Shown in pieces: positions 39,556 through 48,341 of a stretch of 64,000 bases of DNA. The notes below the pieces were generated by a model. It was not told the origin of the DNA, ran no database searches, and was given only the letters and a program-made list of their open reading frames with translations. Position 1 is the first letter of the stretch; the number at the start of each line of letters is the position of its first letter. The stretch spans positions 50,501 to 114,500 of the forward strand of contig JALUWV010000002.1 in the NCBI GenBank assembly GCA_027019335.1, read 5' to 3'. Source of the DNA: Sulfurimonas sp. Lineage in GTDB: Bacteria; Campylobacterota; Campylobacteria; Campylobacterales; Sulfurimonadaceae. The position numbers and the translations under genes were made by a program.

Positions 39556-40221
39556 CTACTCTTTTTCAATTGCTATGAAATTTCTATTATATTTTTTTGC
39601 AATATACGGTGTTGTTCCACTTCCTGCAAATGGATCTAATATTACATCATTTTCATTTGAAAATCCTAGTATTATTCTTTTTAAAAGTTCTTCTGGTTTT
39701 TGTGTTGGATGAAGTGCTTTTTTTCCATCTTCATCTCTTAGTCTTTCTTTACCTTGACAAAGAGGCATAGTCCAAATATCTCTCATTTGTTTATCTGTTC
39801 CATCTTGTTTTTTATTAGGATTAAGTTCTTTTAATTTATCATAATTAAAAATCCATCCTTTGCCTTTTACTGCCCATAGTACAAATTCCGTAGTATGTGT
39901 TAAAACCCTTCTTGTAAGGTTTGGCATAGCATTTGACTTATTCCAAGTTATGATATTTTTAACTTCAAAACCATTAGCTTTTAAACTCATCATTGATTCA
40001 CCCATATTATGATAACTACATGAACCATTTAGTTTTAAAATTTTTTTACTAGCTTTTATCCATTCATTAGTAAAATTAATAAAGTCGGCTTCTCCCATTT
40101 TGTCCCAATCTTCATTTACCATCGTAAACTCTCCACCAGTTTTACTATTTTTTGACTTTAATCCATTGCCTGATAAATTGTATGGTGGGTCTGCAAAAAT
40201 TACTTGGATGTTACTTTTCAC
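39556..40221 (-). CDS. Beta-class DNA methyltransferase (DpnA-like), GTG start
   Basis: VIFADPPYNLSGNG (motif IV) near N-terminus, DPFAGSGTTPYIAKKYNRNFIAIEKE (motif I) at C-terminus. Confidence 0.88.
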   Translation of the reverse strand: MKSNIQVIFADPPYNLSGNGLKSKNSKTGGEFTMVNEDWDKMGEADFINFTNEWIKASKKILKLNGSCSYHNMGESMMSLKANGFEVKNIITWNKSNAMPNLTRRVLTHTTEFVLWAVKGKGWIFNYDKLKELNPNKKQDGTDKQMRDIWTMPLCQGKERLRDEDGKKALHPTQKPEELLKRIILGFSNENDVILDPFAGSGTTPYIAKKYNRNFIAIEKE

Positions 40222-41050
40222 TTTTTAAAATTCTTTTCATCTCTTTATCAAAATCAGATTCTATTTTCTGAATTTTATTAAACTCTTCATATTCATTAAA
40301 AGCTTTTTGCTCTGCTTGACTTCTTGATACAGTTCCATTATTTTCAAGTATTTTATATTCATTAAATTCAAGAAATTTATTTACTGAATTTGATAAACCT
40401 TCCATTGTAAAAGTTGTATTATTTTTTATAATTCTTTCAATATAATCGAAATATCCACTTATAGCAAAATGAAATTTATTTTGAACTGTTGCATAAAAGT
40501 TTTTTGTTATTTGTGAATTTTTATCATAATCTATACTACACTCTGAAAATATATCTGTTATTTGTTGATATATTCTTCTCTCGCTTGTACGAATTGAATG
40601 AACGCGTTCAAGTAGTTCTCTAAAATAATTTTTACCAAAATATTTACCATTTTTCATTTTATCATCATCCATGGCAAAGCCTTTGATGATATACTCTCTT
40701 AATATTTTTGTAGCCCATATTCTAAACTGTGTAGCTTTTGAAGAATTTACACGATAACCAATTGATAAAATAGCATCAAGATTATAATATTTAGTTTGAT
40801 AGTTTTTTCCATCTTCAGCAGTATGTTCCAAAATGGAACTAACTGAATTTTCCTCTAACTCTCCACTTTCAAATATATTTCTTAAGTGTTTAGTTATAGC
40901 AGGTCTTTGTACTCCAAAAAGTTCTGCTATTCTTTTTTGAGGTAACCACAAAGTTTCATTATGTAAATATGTTTCTATTTTTACATCACTATTTGGTGTA
41001 GTGTATAATAAAAAATCTGTTAGTTCATCTTTTAGTGTCAAGCTATTCAT
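40211..41050 (-). CDS. RhuM-family virulence-associated protein
   Basis: ETLWLPQKRIAELFGVQRPAITKHLRNIFESGEL...KTKYYNLDAILSIGYRVNSSKATQFRIWATKILREYIIKGFAMDD. Confidence 0.9.
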   Translation of the reverse strand: MNSLTLKDELTDFLLYTTPNSDVKIETYLHNETLWLPQKRIAELFGVQRPAITKHLRNIFESGELEENSVSSILEHTAEDGKNYQTKYYNLDAILSIGYRVNSSKATQFRIWATKILREYIIKGFAMDDDKMKNGKYFGKNYFRELLERVHSIRTSERRIYQQITDIFSECSIDYDKNSQITKNFYATVQNKFHFAISGYFDYIERIIKNNTTFTMEGLSNSVNKFLEFNEYKILENNGTVSRSQAEQKAFNEYEEFNKIQKIESDFDKEMKRILKSEK

Positions 41051-41399
41051 AAAGTTTATCCCTTACAAAATAATCATACAAATAAATTTCTAATCTACTA
41101 ATAATTGAATCTTTAATTTCAAGCCAATTTTCTTTATTTTCTCGTTGTTTATAAATACCATATTTAGATTTCTTATCATATTTACAATAAAATATATTTT
41201 GTTCTATATTCCCTAAATTACCACCCTGTAAATCTTTTAAAAAATATATTATTATACCATTTTCTAACTCTTGTAATTTTAATTCAAAATCTAAAAAATC
41301 TAACAACTCATAAAACTGCTCTTCTGTTAAATCAATTGCAGAAGTTTCTTTGTTGTCATACCACTCTTTTAATGTGTATAAGCTATTATCTTTTTTCAT
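41043..41399 (-). CDS. Uncharacterised small protein of the R-M island
   Basis: 118-aa ORF overlapping both neighbours; no family recognised. Confidence 0.65.
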   Translation of the reverse strand: MKKDNSLYTLKEWYDNKETSAIDLTEEQFYELLDFLDFELKLQELENGIIIYFLKDLQGGNLGNIEQNIFYCKYDKKSKYGIYKQRENKENWLEIKDSIISRLEIYLYDYFVRDKLYE

Positions 41400-42303
41400 A
41401 TATTAATCCATTTGCCGACAAAGAGTAAAACCCTTTATTCACTCTTTTAAAAAGTTGCATATTATCTTTATGCTTACTTTCTAATTCATGTTTATTCAAT
41501 TCACCTCTTATTGTAGCCCTAAAATCTTTAGATTGAAATTTATATTGTAAATTATGTTTTATAATATACTTTTCACAATAAACATAAATATCTTTGATAT
41601 TAAATTTATTACTCAAATTTGATTTCATAAATTCAATAATAATTTTTTTCAATGACGGAATAGTGCCTTCTAGGTCTAAAGATTGTTTTTGTAAAATTCT
41701 GATTTCATCTTTTATTGTATTTGACTCAAGTGCTTTTTTACCAAATTCTTCAATCTCTTTTCTTGTTAATGAATATCTATCTAAATAATCATTGTTAGGT
41801 ATAAAAATTGAATCTTGAAATTTTATTTCTTTATAAATAGCTTCTAATTGAGAAAAATATTGATAACTTTTATTTGTTTCTTGAAATACAGTATTCACTT
41901 CAAAATTGGTAGATAATCCACCGCCTGTAAAATTAGATGAACCAACGACTGAAATATATTTATTTTTTGAATTAAATAAATATATTTTGGGATGGAAAAT
42001 TAATGAATTATAATTATCTGCCTTATCTCCAAAACAATAGTACTTAAAAGTTTCATTTTTTTGTTTAATTTTTTCTAATTCATTTAGTGCTTTATAATCT
42101 GTGGTTTTAAAATCTAATCCAACTATAAATTCAATATTTGTCTTTTGAGACAATGCAAAGTCTAATTGTTTTTTTACTAAATCTAAACCAGTCTTTTTCA
42201 AAAAAGCTACAGCTATTCTAACTGTGTCAGCTTCTATTAATTCATTTTTAATTACTTTTTCAAGTTGAAAATTAGTATTTGATAATATTTGTATTTTACT
42301 CAA
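41386..42303 (-). CDS. PLD-family nuclease, putative restriction endonuclease (NgoFVII-like)
   Basis: IFHPKIYLFNSKNKYISVVGSSNFTGGGLSTNFE (HxK...N/G PLD motif); overlaps a DNA adenine methyltransferase. Confidence 0.8.
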   Translation of the reverse strand: MSKIQILSNTNFQLEKVIKNELIEADTVRIAVAFLKKTGLDLVKKQLDFALSQKTNIEFIVGLDFKTTDYKALNELEKIKQKNETFKYYCFGDKADNYNSLIFHPKIYLFNSKNKYISVVGSSNFTGGGLSTNFEVNTVFQETNKSYQYFSQLEAIYKEIKFQDSIFIPNNDYLDRYSLTRKEIEEFGKKALESNTIKDEIRILQKQSLDLEGTIPSLKKIIIEFMKSNLSNKFNIKDIYVYCEKYIIKHNLQYKFQSKDFRATIRGELNKHELESKHKDNMQLFKRVNKGFYSLSANGLIYEKR

Positions 42304-43290
42304 CTTGCAATCCTTATATTTACATTATATAAAATATTATTGTCATTTCTTTTTTCTTTGCCAGTATTAAATTCTTTATAGTCTTGCTCAAAAATTTTAA
42401 CTTTTCCTCGCTTTGATAAACTTTTCATTATTTGTTCGTCACTTATTTTTGCATTACTTCTGCCATTTCCATTATTTCCCATATTGTTGTATGACAAAAG
42501 TATATATTTACATTTTGCATTTTGAATTAAATCATCAAATAAAATAGAGGCATTTACTTTGCAATATTCACTTTTAATTTTACTTCTATCAAATTTTTTA
42601 GCTACTCCAAAAACTTCAGGTTTTTGCCATAAAGATAAATTTTCTAATAAATGATATGCATCACTATATTGTCTTGAATTATACGGTGGGTCAAGATACA
42701 AAATATCACATTCTATATCTCTAATTAAGAGATTTGCATCTTTATTATAAATCTTATTATGTAAATTTTTTTCAGTATTTGTACTGATAAGTTTCATTTC
42801 AAACTTTAAGTCTTTTAAATCTTTTTTAATATATGCATCATAGTGTCCAACAGTATTAGCAATTCTATCAATTGAATAATTCAATGATGTTAATAAGATA
42901 AATTTTTCTTTTAAATTTATCTTATCTTGTATAAATAAATTTCTAATTTCTTCTCTTATGAATCCAATTTTAATTGCATTTTGTTTAGAAAAATATCTAT
43001 CTCCAAAATTATTAGAAAAATAATTTATCTTTATTAAATTTATCTTTATTTAAAAAAGCATTTATTGATACAAAATTATGATAAAGTAAATCATTAAAAA
43101 TAATTGTATTGTCTTTTTTATTGAAGTAGTTACCAACGACTCCAGTACCTGAAAAAATATCACAAAATGAATTAAAATGACCAATTTCATTTTTAATTAT
43201 ATTATCAATAAATGGTAAAATACTATTTTTATTACCTAAGTATCTTCTTTGTGATATTTTAAACAAGTATATTCCTCTATTAATTTTCAT
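42300..43290 (-). pseudogene. Alpha-class N6-adenine DNA methyltransferase split by a +1 frameshift
   Basis: N-part RRYLGNKNSILPFI, CDIFSGTGVVG (43012-43290); C-part LDPPYNSRQYSDAYHLLENLSLW (42300-42884); the intervening frame reads YFSNNFGDRYFSKQNAIKIGFIREEIRNLFIQDKINLKEKFILLTSL into the C-part. Confidence 0.85.
43021..43050. repeat. 15-bp tandem duplication (TAATTTATCTTTATT / AAATTTATCTTTATT)
   Basis: Two units with one mismatch, encoding NKDKF-NKDKL, adjacent to the frameshift. Confidence 0.85.
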
Positions 43291-43333
43291 TTCTTTAGTA
43301 TATCTAAGCCATGATTAATATTTTATGATTTTA

Positions 43334-43504
43334 ATGTTTAGTTTTTCTAAACAGCTGATACACAATAACATAACTAAATTATATGGAACACTCACTATTG
43401 CATAAGCCAAAAATATTGATTTTATAGATGCTCTTATCTGTGCAAAGAGTAAACTACATGGATTTGGGAAGCTTAGTTTTAATAATGATGTAAAGAAGTG
43501 TTGA
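43334..43504 (+). pseudogene. Decayed VapC-like PIN toxin remnant
   Basis: Plus-strand frame: MFSFSKQLIHNNITKLYGTLTIA*AKNIDFIDALICAKSKLHGFGKLSFNNDVKKC*; C-terminal PIN-like DFIDALICAKSKL with an internal TAA. Confidence 0.5.
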
Positions 43505-43511
43505 GCATACC

Positions 43512-43979
43512 TTAGGCTTGCAACTCTTGAAGTTTCGCTTGTACTTTTGCTACATGTTCTTTCACTCGTACTTTTTCAAAGATGGCTTTTATAATCCCTT
43601 GCGGGTCTATGATAAGGGTTGTTCGTACAATCCCCATATACTCTTTACCATAATTCTTTTTGAGTTGCCAAACACCATACTCTTGCATCATATTTGTACT
43701 TTCATCACTTAAAAGTGTGATACCTAGCTCTTTTTTTTCTATAAAATTACGGTGTTTTTTTGTACTATCTGCACTCACACCTAGGATGATGGCATCAAGT
43801 TCTGAAAAATCTGGTGCTGCCTCGGTAAACTCACAGGCTTCTGTTGTACACCCTGGTGTATTGTCACGAGGATAAAAGTAAAGGACAATCCATTTGCCTT
43901 TTAAATCACGAGAACATATCTCGACATCATCTTGATTTGGTAAACAAAATGAAGGTGCTTCTTGGTTGATTTCTAACAT
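43512..43979 (-). CDS. bcp: Peroxiredoxin, Bcp family
   Basis: FYPRDNTPGCTTEACEFTEAAPDF. Confidence 0.95.
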   Translation of the reverse strand: MLEINQEAPSFCLPNQDDVEICSRDLKGKWIVLYFYPRDNTPGCTTEACEFTEAAPDFSELDAIILGVSADSTKKHRNFIEKKELGITLLSDESTNMMQEYGVWQLKKNYGKEYMGIVRTTLIIDPQGIIKAIFEKVRVKEHVAKVQAKLQELQA

Positions 43980-43988
43980 ATATATTCC

Positions 43989-44480
43989 TTAATAAACAAA
44001 AAGTAAAAGATAAACCCAAATACCACTAAAAGAGGTAAAAACAATGGCAATAAATGTTTTGGCTGCTAAGAGTTTGTGGTGTCTTGATTTTACTCCAGGG
44101 ATGAGACCCCTTTTGAAGTGTAGATTTGCATTGAGTACTGTAAGTATCCAGTAAAAAAGCATGACAAGTGCGATGAGGATATGCAAGACGAGAACGATAG
44201 AAGCATAGGTAGGTGAAACACCACTGCCTTGCATAAAAGCATCAAATCCACCACCCACACGCACGCCTAGTTCAAAGTAGCCAATGACTATAAGTGCCAC
44301 GATAAAGATAAGATTTTGTGTGAGGGCATGTAAAATATAATGCCCCTTTCTTGCAAGAAGAATGGAAGCAAATACGATAAGCGGTAAGAAAACCACAATC
44401 AAAGTTACAAAATCCATAAAAAATGGTGCGCGAGTTCCAAGAAATCCCGTTTGAAACATATAACTCATTTGCTCCTTCAT
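43989..44480 (-). CDS. DUF420-like membrane protein
   Basis: TM protein with NANLHFKRGLIPGVKSRHHKLLAAKTF. Confidence 0.7.
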   Translation of the reverse strand: MKEQMSYMFQTGFLGTRAPFFMDFVTLIVVFLPLIVFASILLARKGHYILHALTQNLIFIVALIVIGYFELGVRVGGGFDAFMQGSGVSPTYASIVLVLHILIALVMLFYWILTVLNANLHFKRGLIPGVKSRHHKLLAAKTFIAIVFTSFSGIWVYLLLFVY

Positions 44481-44483
44481 CTA

Positions 44484-45080
44484 TTAAGCTCTCTTTTTTT
44501 GGTAAAAATAGTATGCGATACCTACAAAAACCAAGGTAACGACAACTCCAAGTGTGATTTGATGTAAATACTCTGCAATCAAGGCTTGATTTTCTCCGAT
44601 AATATATCCAAGAAGGACAAGCACTAATGCCCAAATCCCAGCACCTAAGGCTGTAAAGAGTGAAAATTGTGCGAGATTCATTCGTGCTAAACCAGCGGGA
44701 ATAGAGATAAGTTGACGAATCCCAGGGATGAGACGACCACTAAAAGTGGAGATATGTCCATGTTTCTCAAAAAAGTTTTCCATTTTTAAAAGGGCTTCTT
44801 CTTTGATGAAAAAGTATTTTCCATAACGGAGTAAAAACTTCCGTCCTAAAGTGAGGGCAAGATAGTAGTTTGTAAATGCACCAACCATAGAACCTGCAAG
44901 TGCTACGAGCATAATAAGTACTATACTCATCTCTCCTTGAGAGGCTAAGTACCCAGCAGGGATAAGAACAATTTCACTAGGAAAAGGGATAAAAGAGGAC
45001 TCAATGGCCATCATTATAAAAATACCAAGATACCCCCAATCAGAGATGGCATCTACTAAAAGTTGTGCGAGTTCATGCAT
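44484..45080 (-). CDS. DedA/SNARE-associated family membrane protein
   Basis: ESSFIPFPSEIVLIPAGYLASQGEM...FFEKHGHISTFSGRLIPGIRQLISIPAG. Confidence 0.93.
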   Translation of the reverse strand: MHELAQLLVDAISDWGYLGIFIMMAIESSFIPFPSEIVLIPAGYLASQGEMSIVLIMLVALAGSMVGAFTNYYLALTLGRKFLLRYGKYFFIKEEALLKMENFFEKHGHISTFSGRLIPGIRQLISIPAGLARMNLAQFSLFTALGAGIWALVLVLLGYIIGENQALIAEYLHQITLGVVVTLVFVGIAYYFYQKKRA

Positions 45081-46098
45081 GTGTAAAATCCTTTTGTACT
45101 TCTTGTATCATTTGAGAAGCGACATTTATTGTACCATAGGAAAGTAATTTTTTGCTTTTTTCTTTTAAAGGTTCCTTTAAAATCGCTAAAAGTTGCTGTT
45201 TTAAGTCACTTTTTTCTCGTTGGCACCAGCCCATCTTATTTTTGAGTATAAAGGTAGCATTGTGAAACTGATGATCACCTGCAGCATAAGGGTAGGGGAT
45301 GAAAAGTGCTGGGCATCCGTTGGCTGTGAGTTCCCAAAGTGTCGAAGCACCAGCTCGAGAAACAGCTAAATCTGCACGACTAATGAGTTTGTCGAGTTCG
45401 TGTGTAAAGGCATAAAGTTCTACATCTATGTCTTGCGCTTTGTAAGCACTCTTCACCCGTTCAAAATCTGCTTCACCTGCTTGATGTATGATGGTAATCT
45501 TGCGTTTTACTAACTCTGGAGCCACACTAAGTGCTAAGTCATTGATAGCTCTCGCCCCATGACTTCCTCCTAAAAAGATGATACACTCTAATGTTTTTCT
45601 TACTCGTGCATTTTTGTAAAAAACCTCTTTGACGGGATAGCCTTGTACGGAGGAGTTTGTATCATAAGCAGAGATAAAACTTTTTGCATAGGGTTTTAAA
45701 ATGGCATTGAGTCGTCCTGTGACAGCATTTTGTTCATGAATATAGAGTGGGATTTTTTTGCTAAGTGTTGCAAATGCTGCAGGAGCTGCTGAGAAGCCAC
45801 CGACACTATATGTAGCCTCTATCTGATGTTTTTTTAAGAGCTTACGAGAGATAAAAAAAGCTTTGAGAATTTTCAAAAGGGCTTTGAATTTTCCTAAACC
45901 TTTTTGATTGACAACACCTGTCGTTGGTAAGAAATAGACATGAGCAAAGTCACTATTGTTTTCAAAATATTTTCTATCTTGTCCATGTGTTGAACCTATA
46001 AAGATAAGTTCATGCCCCTCTTTTTTTGCGGCTTCTAGGAGAGCCTGCGCTATCATAAGATGTCCTCCCGTGCCGCCACCTGTTATACATAATCTCAT
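45073..46098 (-). CDS. murG: UDP-N-acetylglucosamine transferase MurG
   Basis: LCITGGGTGGHLMIAQAL...SRAGASTLWELTANGCPALFIPYPYAAGDHQ. Confidence 0.96.
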   Translation of the reverse strand: MRLCITGGGTGGHLMIAQALLEAAKKEGHELIFIGSTHGQDRKYFENNSDFAHVYFLPTTGVVNQKGLGKFKALLKILKAFFISRKLLKKHQIEATYSVGGFSAAPAAFATLSKKIPLYIHEQNAVTGRLNAILKPYAKSFISAYDTNSSVQGYPVKEVFYKNARVRKTLECIIFLGGSHGARAINDLALSVAPELVKRKITIIHQAGEADFERVKSAYKAQDIDVELYAFTHELDKLISRADLAVSRAGASTLWELTANGCPALFIPYPYAAGDHQFHNATFILKNKMGWCQREKSDLKQQLLAILKEPLKEKSKKLLSYGTINVASQMIQEVQKDFTHA

Positions 46099-47276
46099 TT
46101 AAGTTTTCCTTTTTCCATGTTTGCTTTTTTTGAAGCCATAAGTACCATACCTATGCCAAAGGCAGCACCTAGCATCGCAGAACCTCCATAACTTAAAAAA
46201 GGGACAGAGAGTCCTTTGATGGGAGTTATTCCGCTGATTCCATAGGCATTGACCATAAAGGAAAAGGCTAAAATAAGCCCAATGCCTATGCTAAAAAGAT
46301 AGAGTGTTTGTTCTTTTGAACGGTTAGCAATTTTAAAAATGCGGTGTAAAATCAGTAGAAAAATTACAACGACAATAAGCACACCAAAAAAACCAAATTC
46401 TTCGGCAAGACCTGCTAAAACAAAGTCAGTATGTACTTCGGACAAAAATCCAAGTTTAAAAGTACCATTGCCAAGACCCACCCCAAACAGTCCACCATTA
46501 TGGATAGCATTGAGGGAGTGACCAATCTGATATGGGACGACTTCGACAGGGACTCTGAGTTTATCGGCGATAGAGTCAGGTAAAAGACCAAGGACAGAAT
46601 TTTGCGCAAGTGACCACCATGATTTGATACGAAGGATTCTATGGTGTGCCGTGACAATAAAGATAACTACCGCTGTGAAGATTCCCCCTAGAATACTAAT
46701 AAAAAATTTAAAACTACTCCCTGCAAAGATAAGCATAAACAAAAGTGTGAGTCCTAAAACAACTACTTGTCCTAAATCTTTTTGTAAAAATGCGATAATA
46801 ACCATTGCCCCACCAAAAATAACTCCATAAGGAATGAAGCGTTGAAATTCTCTTAAAAGTCCCATATTTTGATGGTAGCCAAGTTTACGTGAGAAACTCC
46901 ATGCTAAAAAGTAGATAAAACCAACTTTAAAAAATTCTACAGGTGCTAAAGAAAATCCTGCAACTTTAATCCAGCGTTTTGCTCCACCGACTTCTGAAAC
47001 TAAACTGGCAGGTAAAAAAGGCATGGCAATCATAAGTGCCAAGGAGCCTAGAAAGAGGGTAAAACCAATGGGTGTGAGCCATTTGTCAGGATTTAAAAGT
47101 GACAGTACAAACATGATGCTTAAGCTAAGTACTCCAAAGATAGCTTGTCTGAGTGCAAAGTGAAATTCACTTGTATCAAAAAGTAAAGTAGCATAGACAG
47201 AAAGTGAGTAAGACAGAATGATACTTATGCCAATCAAAATGGCAACAAGCGTAAATAATCTTCTATCTGCAATCAT
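46095..47276 (-). CDS. ftsW: FtsW/RodA-family cell division protein
   Basis: QIGHSLNAIHNGGLFGVGLGNGTFKLGFLSEVHTDFVLAGLAEEFGFFG; adjacent to murG. Confidence 0.93.
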   Translation of the reverse strand: MIADRRLFTLVAILIGISIILSYSLSVYATLLFDTSEFHFALRQAIFGVLSLSIMFVLSLLNPDKWLTPIGFTLFLGSLALMIAMPFLPASLVSEVGGAKRWIKVAGFSLAPVEFFKVGFIYFLAWSFSRKLGYHQNMGLLREFQRFIPYGVIFGGAMVIIAFLQKDLGQVVVLGLTLLFMLIFAGSSFKFFISILGGIFTAVVIFIVTAHHRILRIKSWWSLAQNSVLGLLPDSIADKLRVPVEVVPYQIGHSLNAIHNGGLFGVGLGNGTFKLGFLSEVHTDFVLAGLAEEFGFFGVLIVVVIFLLILHRIFKIANRSKEQTLYLFSIGIGLILAFSFMVNAYGISGITPIKGLSVPFLSYGGSAMLGAAFGIGMVLMASKKANMEKGKLK

Positions 47277-47285
47277 AGGGAAGCC

Positions 47286-47819
47286 TTACTGCAGTTGGTT
47301 GATTTTAAGGACAAACTCAACTTCTGGCTTTGAGATGTGTAACTCGCGCGATATAGTTTCGATGGAGACACTCTGTTTAAACAAAGAGATAATCTTCTCA
47401 TCATCATTTCCATGAACAGAGGCAGGAATGGAAATCTGTTTTACCCCACTTTCAAGATTTGCAACTCGAGAACTCAGTTCGGATTCAATATAGTTAATGT
47501 TTTCTTGGAGTTGTTTCATCCCTTGTGAAAAAGGATTTATCAAATCATATACACTGCGTTCAATCTCTTCATATATTTCACTATCATTCATGCGTTGTGA
47601 GTTTTTTGCTATATTTTTTTGGGTCTCTTCAAGTTTTTTTTTAAGATAAAAGATTTCACGGTTTAAATCTTCTGCAACGGAGGCAACAGAGCGGATGTTC
47701 TTTGTGTAGCTTGCATCTTTGGTAAAAACATAGTACAAAAGATAGAGAATAATGCCTGCCATCAAGATGACAACATACTCAAGATGAAATTGAGACAGGT
47801 CTATGGATGGGAGAGTCAC
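47286..47819 (-). CDS. Coiled-coil membrane protein with C-terminal HTH-like motif
   Basis: N-terminal TM, coiled coil, SIETISRELHISKPEVEFVLKI. Confidence 0.75.
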   Translation of the reverse strand: MTLPSIDLSQFHLEYVVILMAGIILYLLYYVFTKDASYTKNIRSVASVAEDLNREIFYLKKKLEETQKNIAKNSQRMNDSEIYEEIERSVYDLINPFSQGMKQLQENINYIESELSSRVANLESGVKQISIPASVHGNDDEKIISLFKQSVSIETISRELHISKPEVEFVLKINQLQ

Positions 47820-48340
47820 GATTTTTTCTCTTTCATTTCACGGATGAGTACACGTTCTCTTGCCGTCATATAGGCAGCCCACTCTTTTTCGTCTCTTTCG
47901 TGGATTTTATGAAACTCTGCAAGTGTGTCGCTCAACGCCATCATAAAAACACCTACATCACGTTTGGGATGCACAGGCATTTCTATGCGGGCATAATAGA
48001 GTGTGCCTTTACTAAAAAGTGGCTCGGCAATGTGAAAATGCTCAAAGCCTATGGCATCAATATTGGCGGCATTTGTGAGTGAAACACGTACGGGTTGTTC
48101 ATCTTTTAAAAACATTTCAAGGGCATCTATCTTGTTATGTAACTCTACTATGAGTTGGAGTAAGACAGGGTCTGTGTCCGAAGTTTCACCTCTTGCTTTT
48201 GCAAGTTTAAGCCACTGTTGTATGGCATTTTCATCAGACTCACTGAGTTGATGATACTCTCGCTCAAAGAGTTCTTTGTTTTGGGAAGCTTCACTAAAAA
48301 CAAGGCTGATAGGTGCAGGAACTAAACGCGGTGAACTCAT
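47816..48340 (-). CDS. Conserved hypothetical protein
   Basis: Intact ORF overlapping both neighbours' ends; possibly PilZ-like but not assignable by eye. Confidence 0.7.
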   Translation of the reverse strand: MSSPRLVPAPISLVFSEASQNKELFEREYHQLSESDENAIQQWLKLAKARGETSDTDPVLLQLIVELHNKIDALEMFLKDEQPVRVSLTNAANIDAIGFEHFHIAEPLFSKGTLYYARIEMPVHPKRDVGVFMMALSDTLAEFHKIHERDEKEWAAYMTARERVLIREMKEKKS

Positions 48341-48341
48341 G

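Noticed and set aside
43021-43050. 15-bp tandem repeat as a classic phase-variation tract
   Set aside because: Unit length is a multiple of three and only two copies, so copy-number change alone would not switch the frame
39297-43511. R-M island as a transposon or integrative element
   Set aside because: No transposase/integrase, tRNA target or flanking direct repeats recognised by eye
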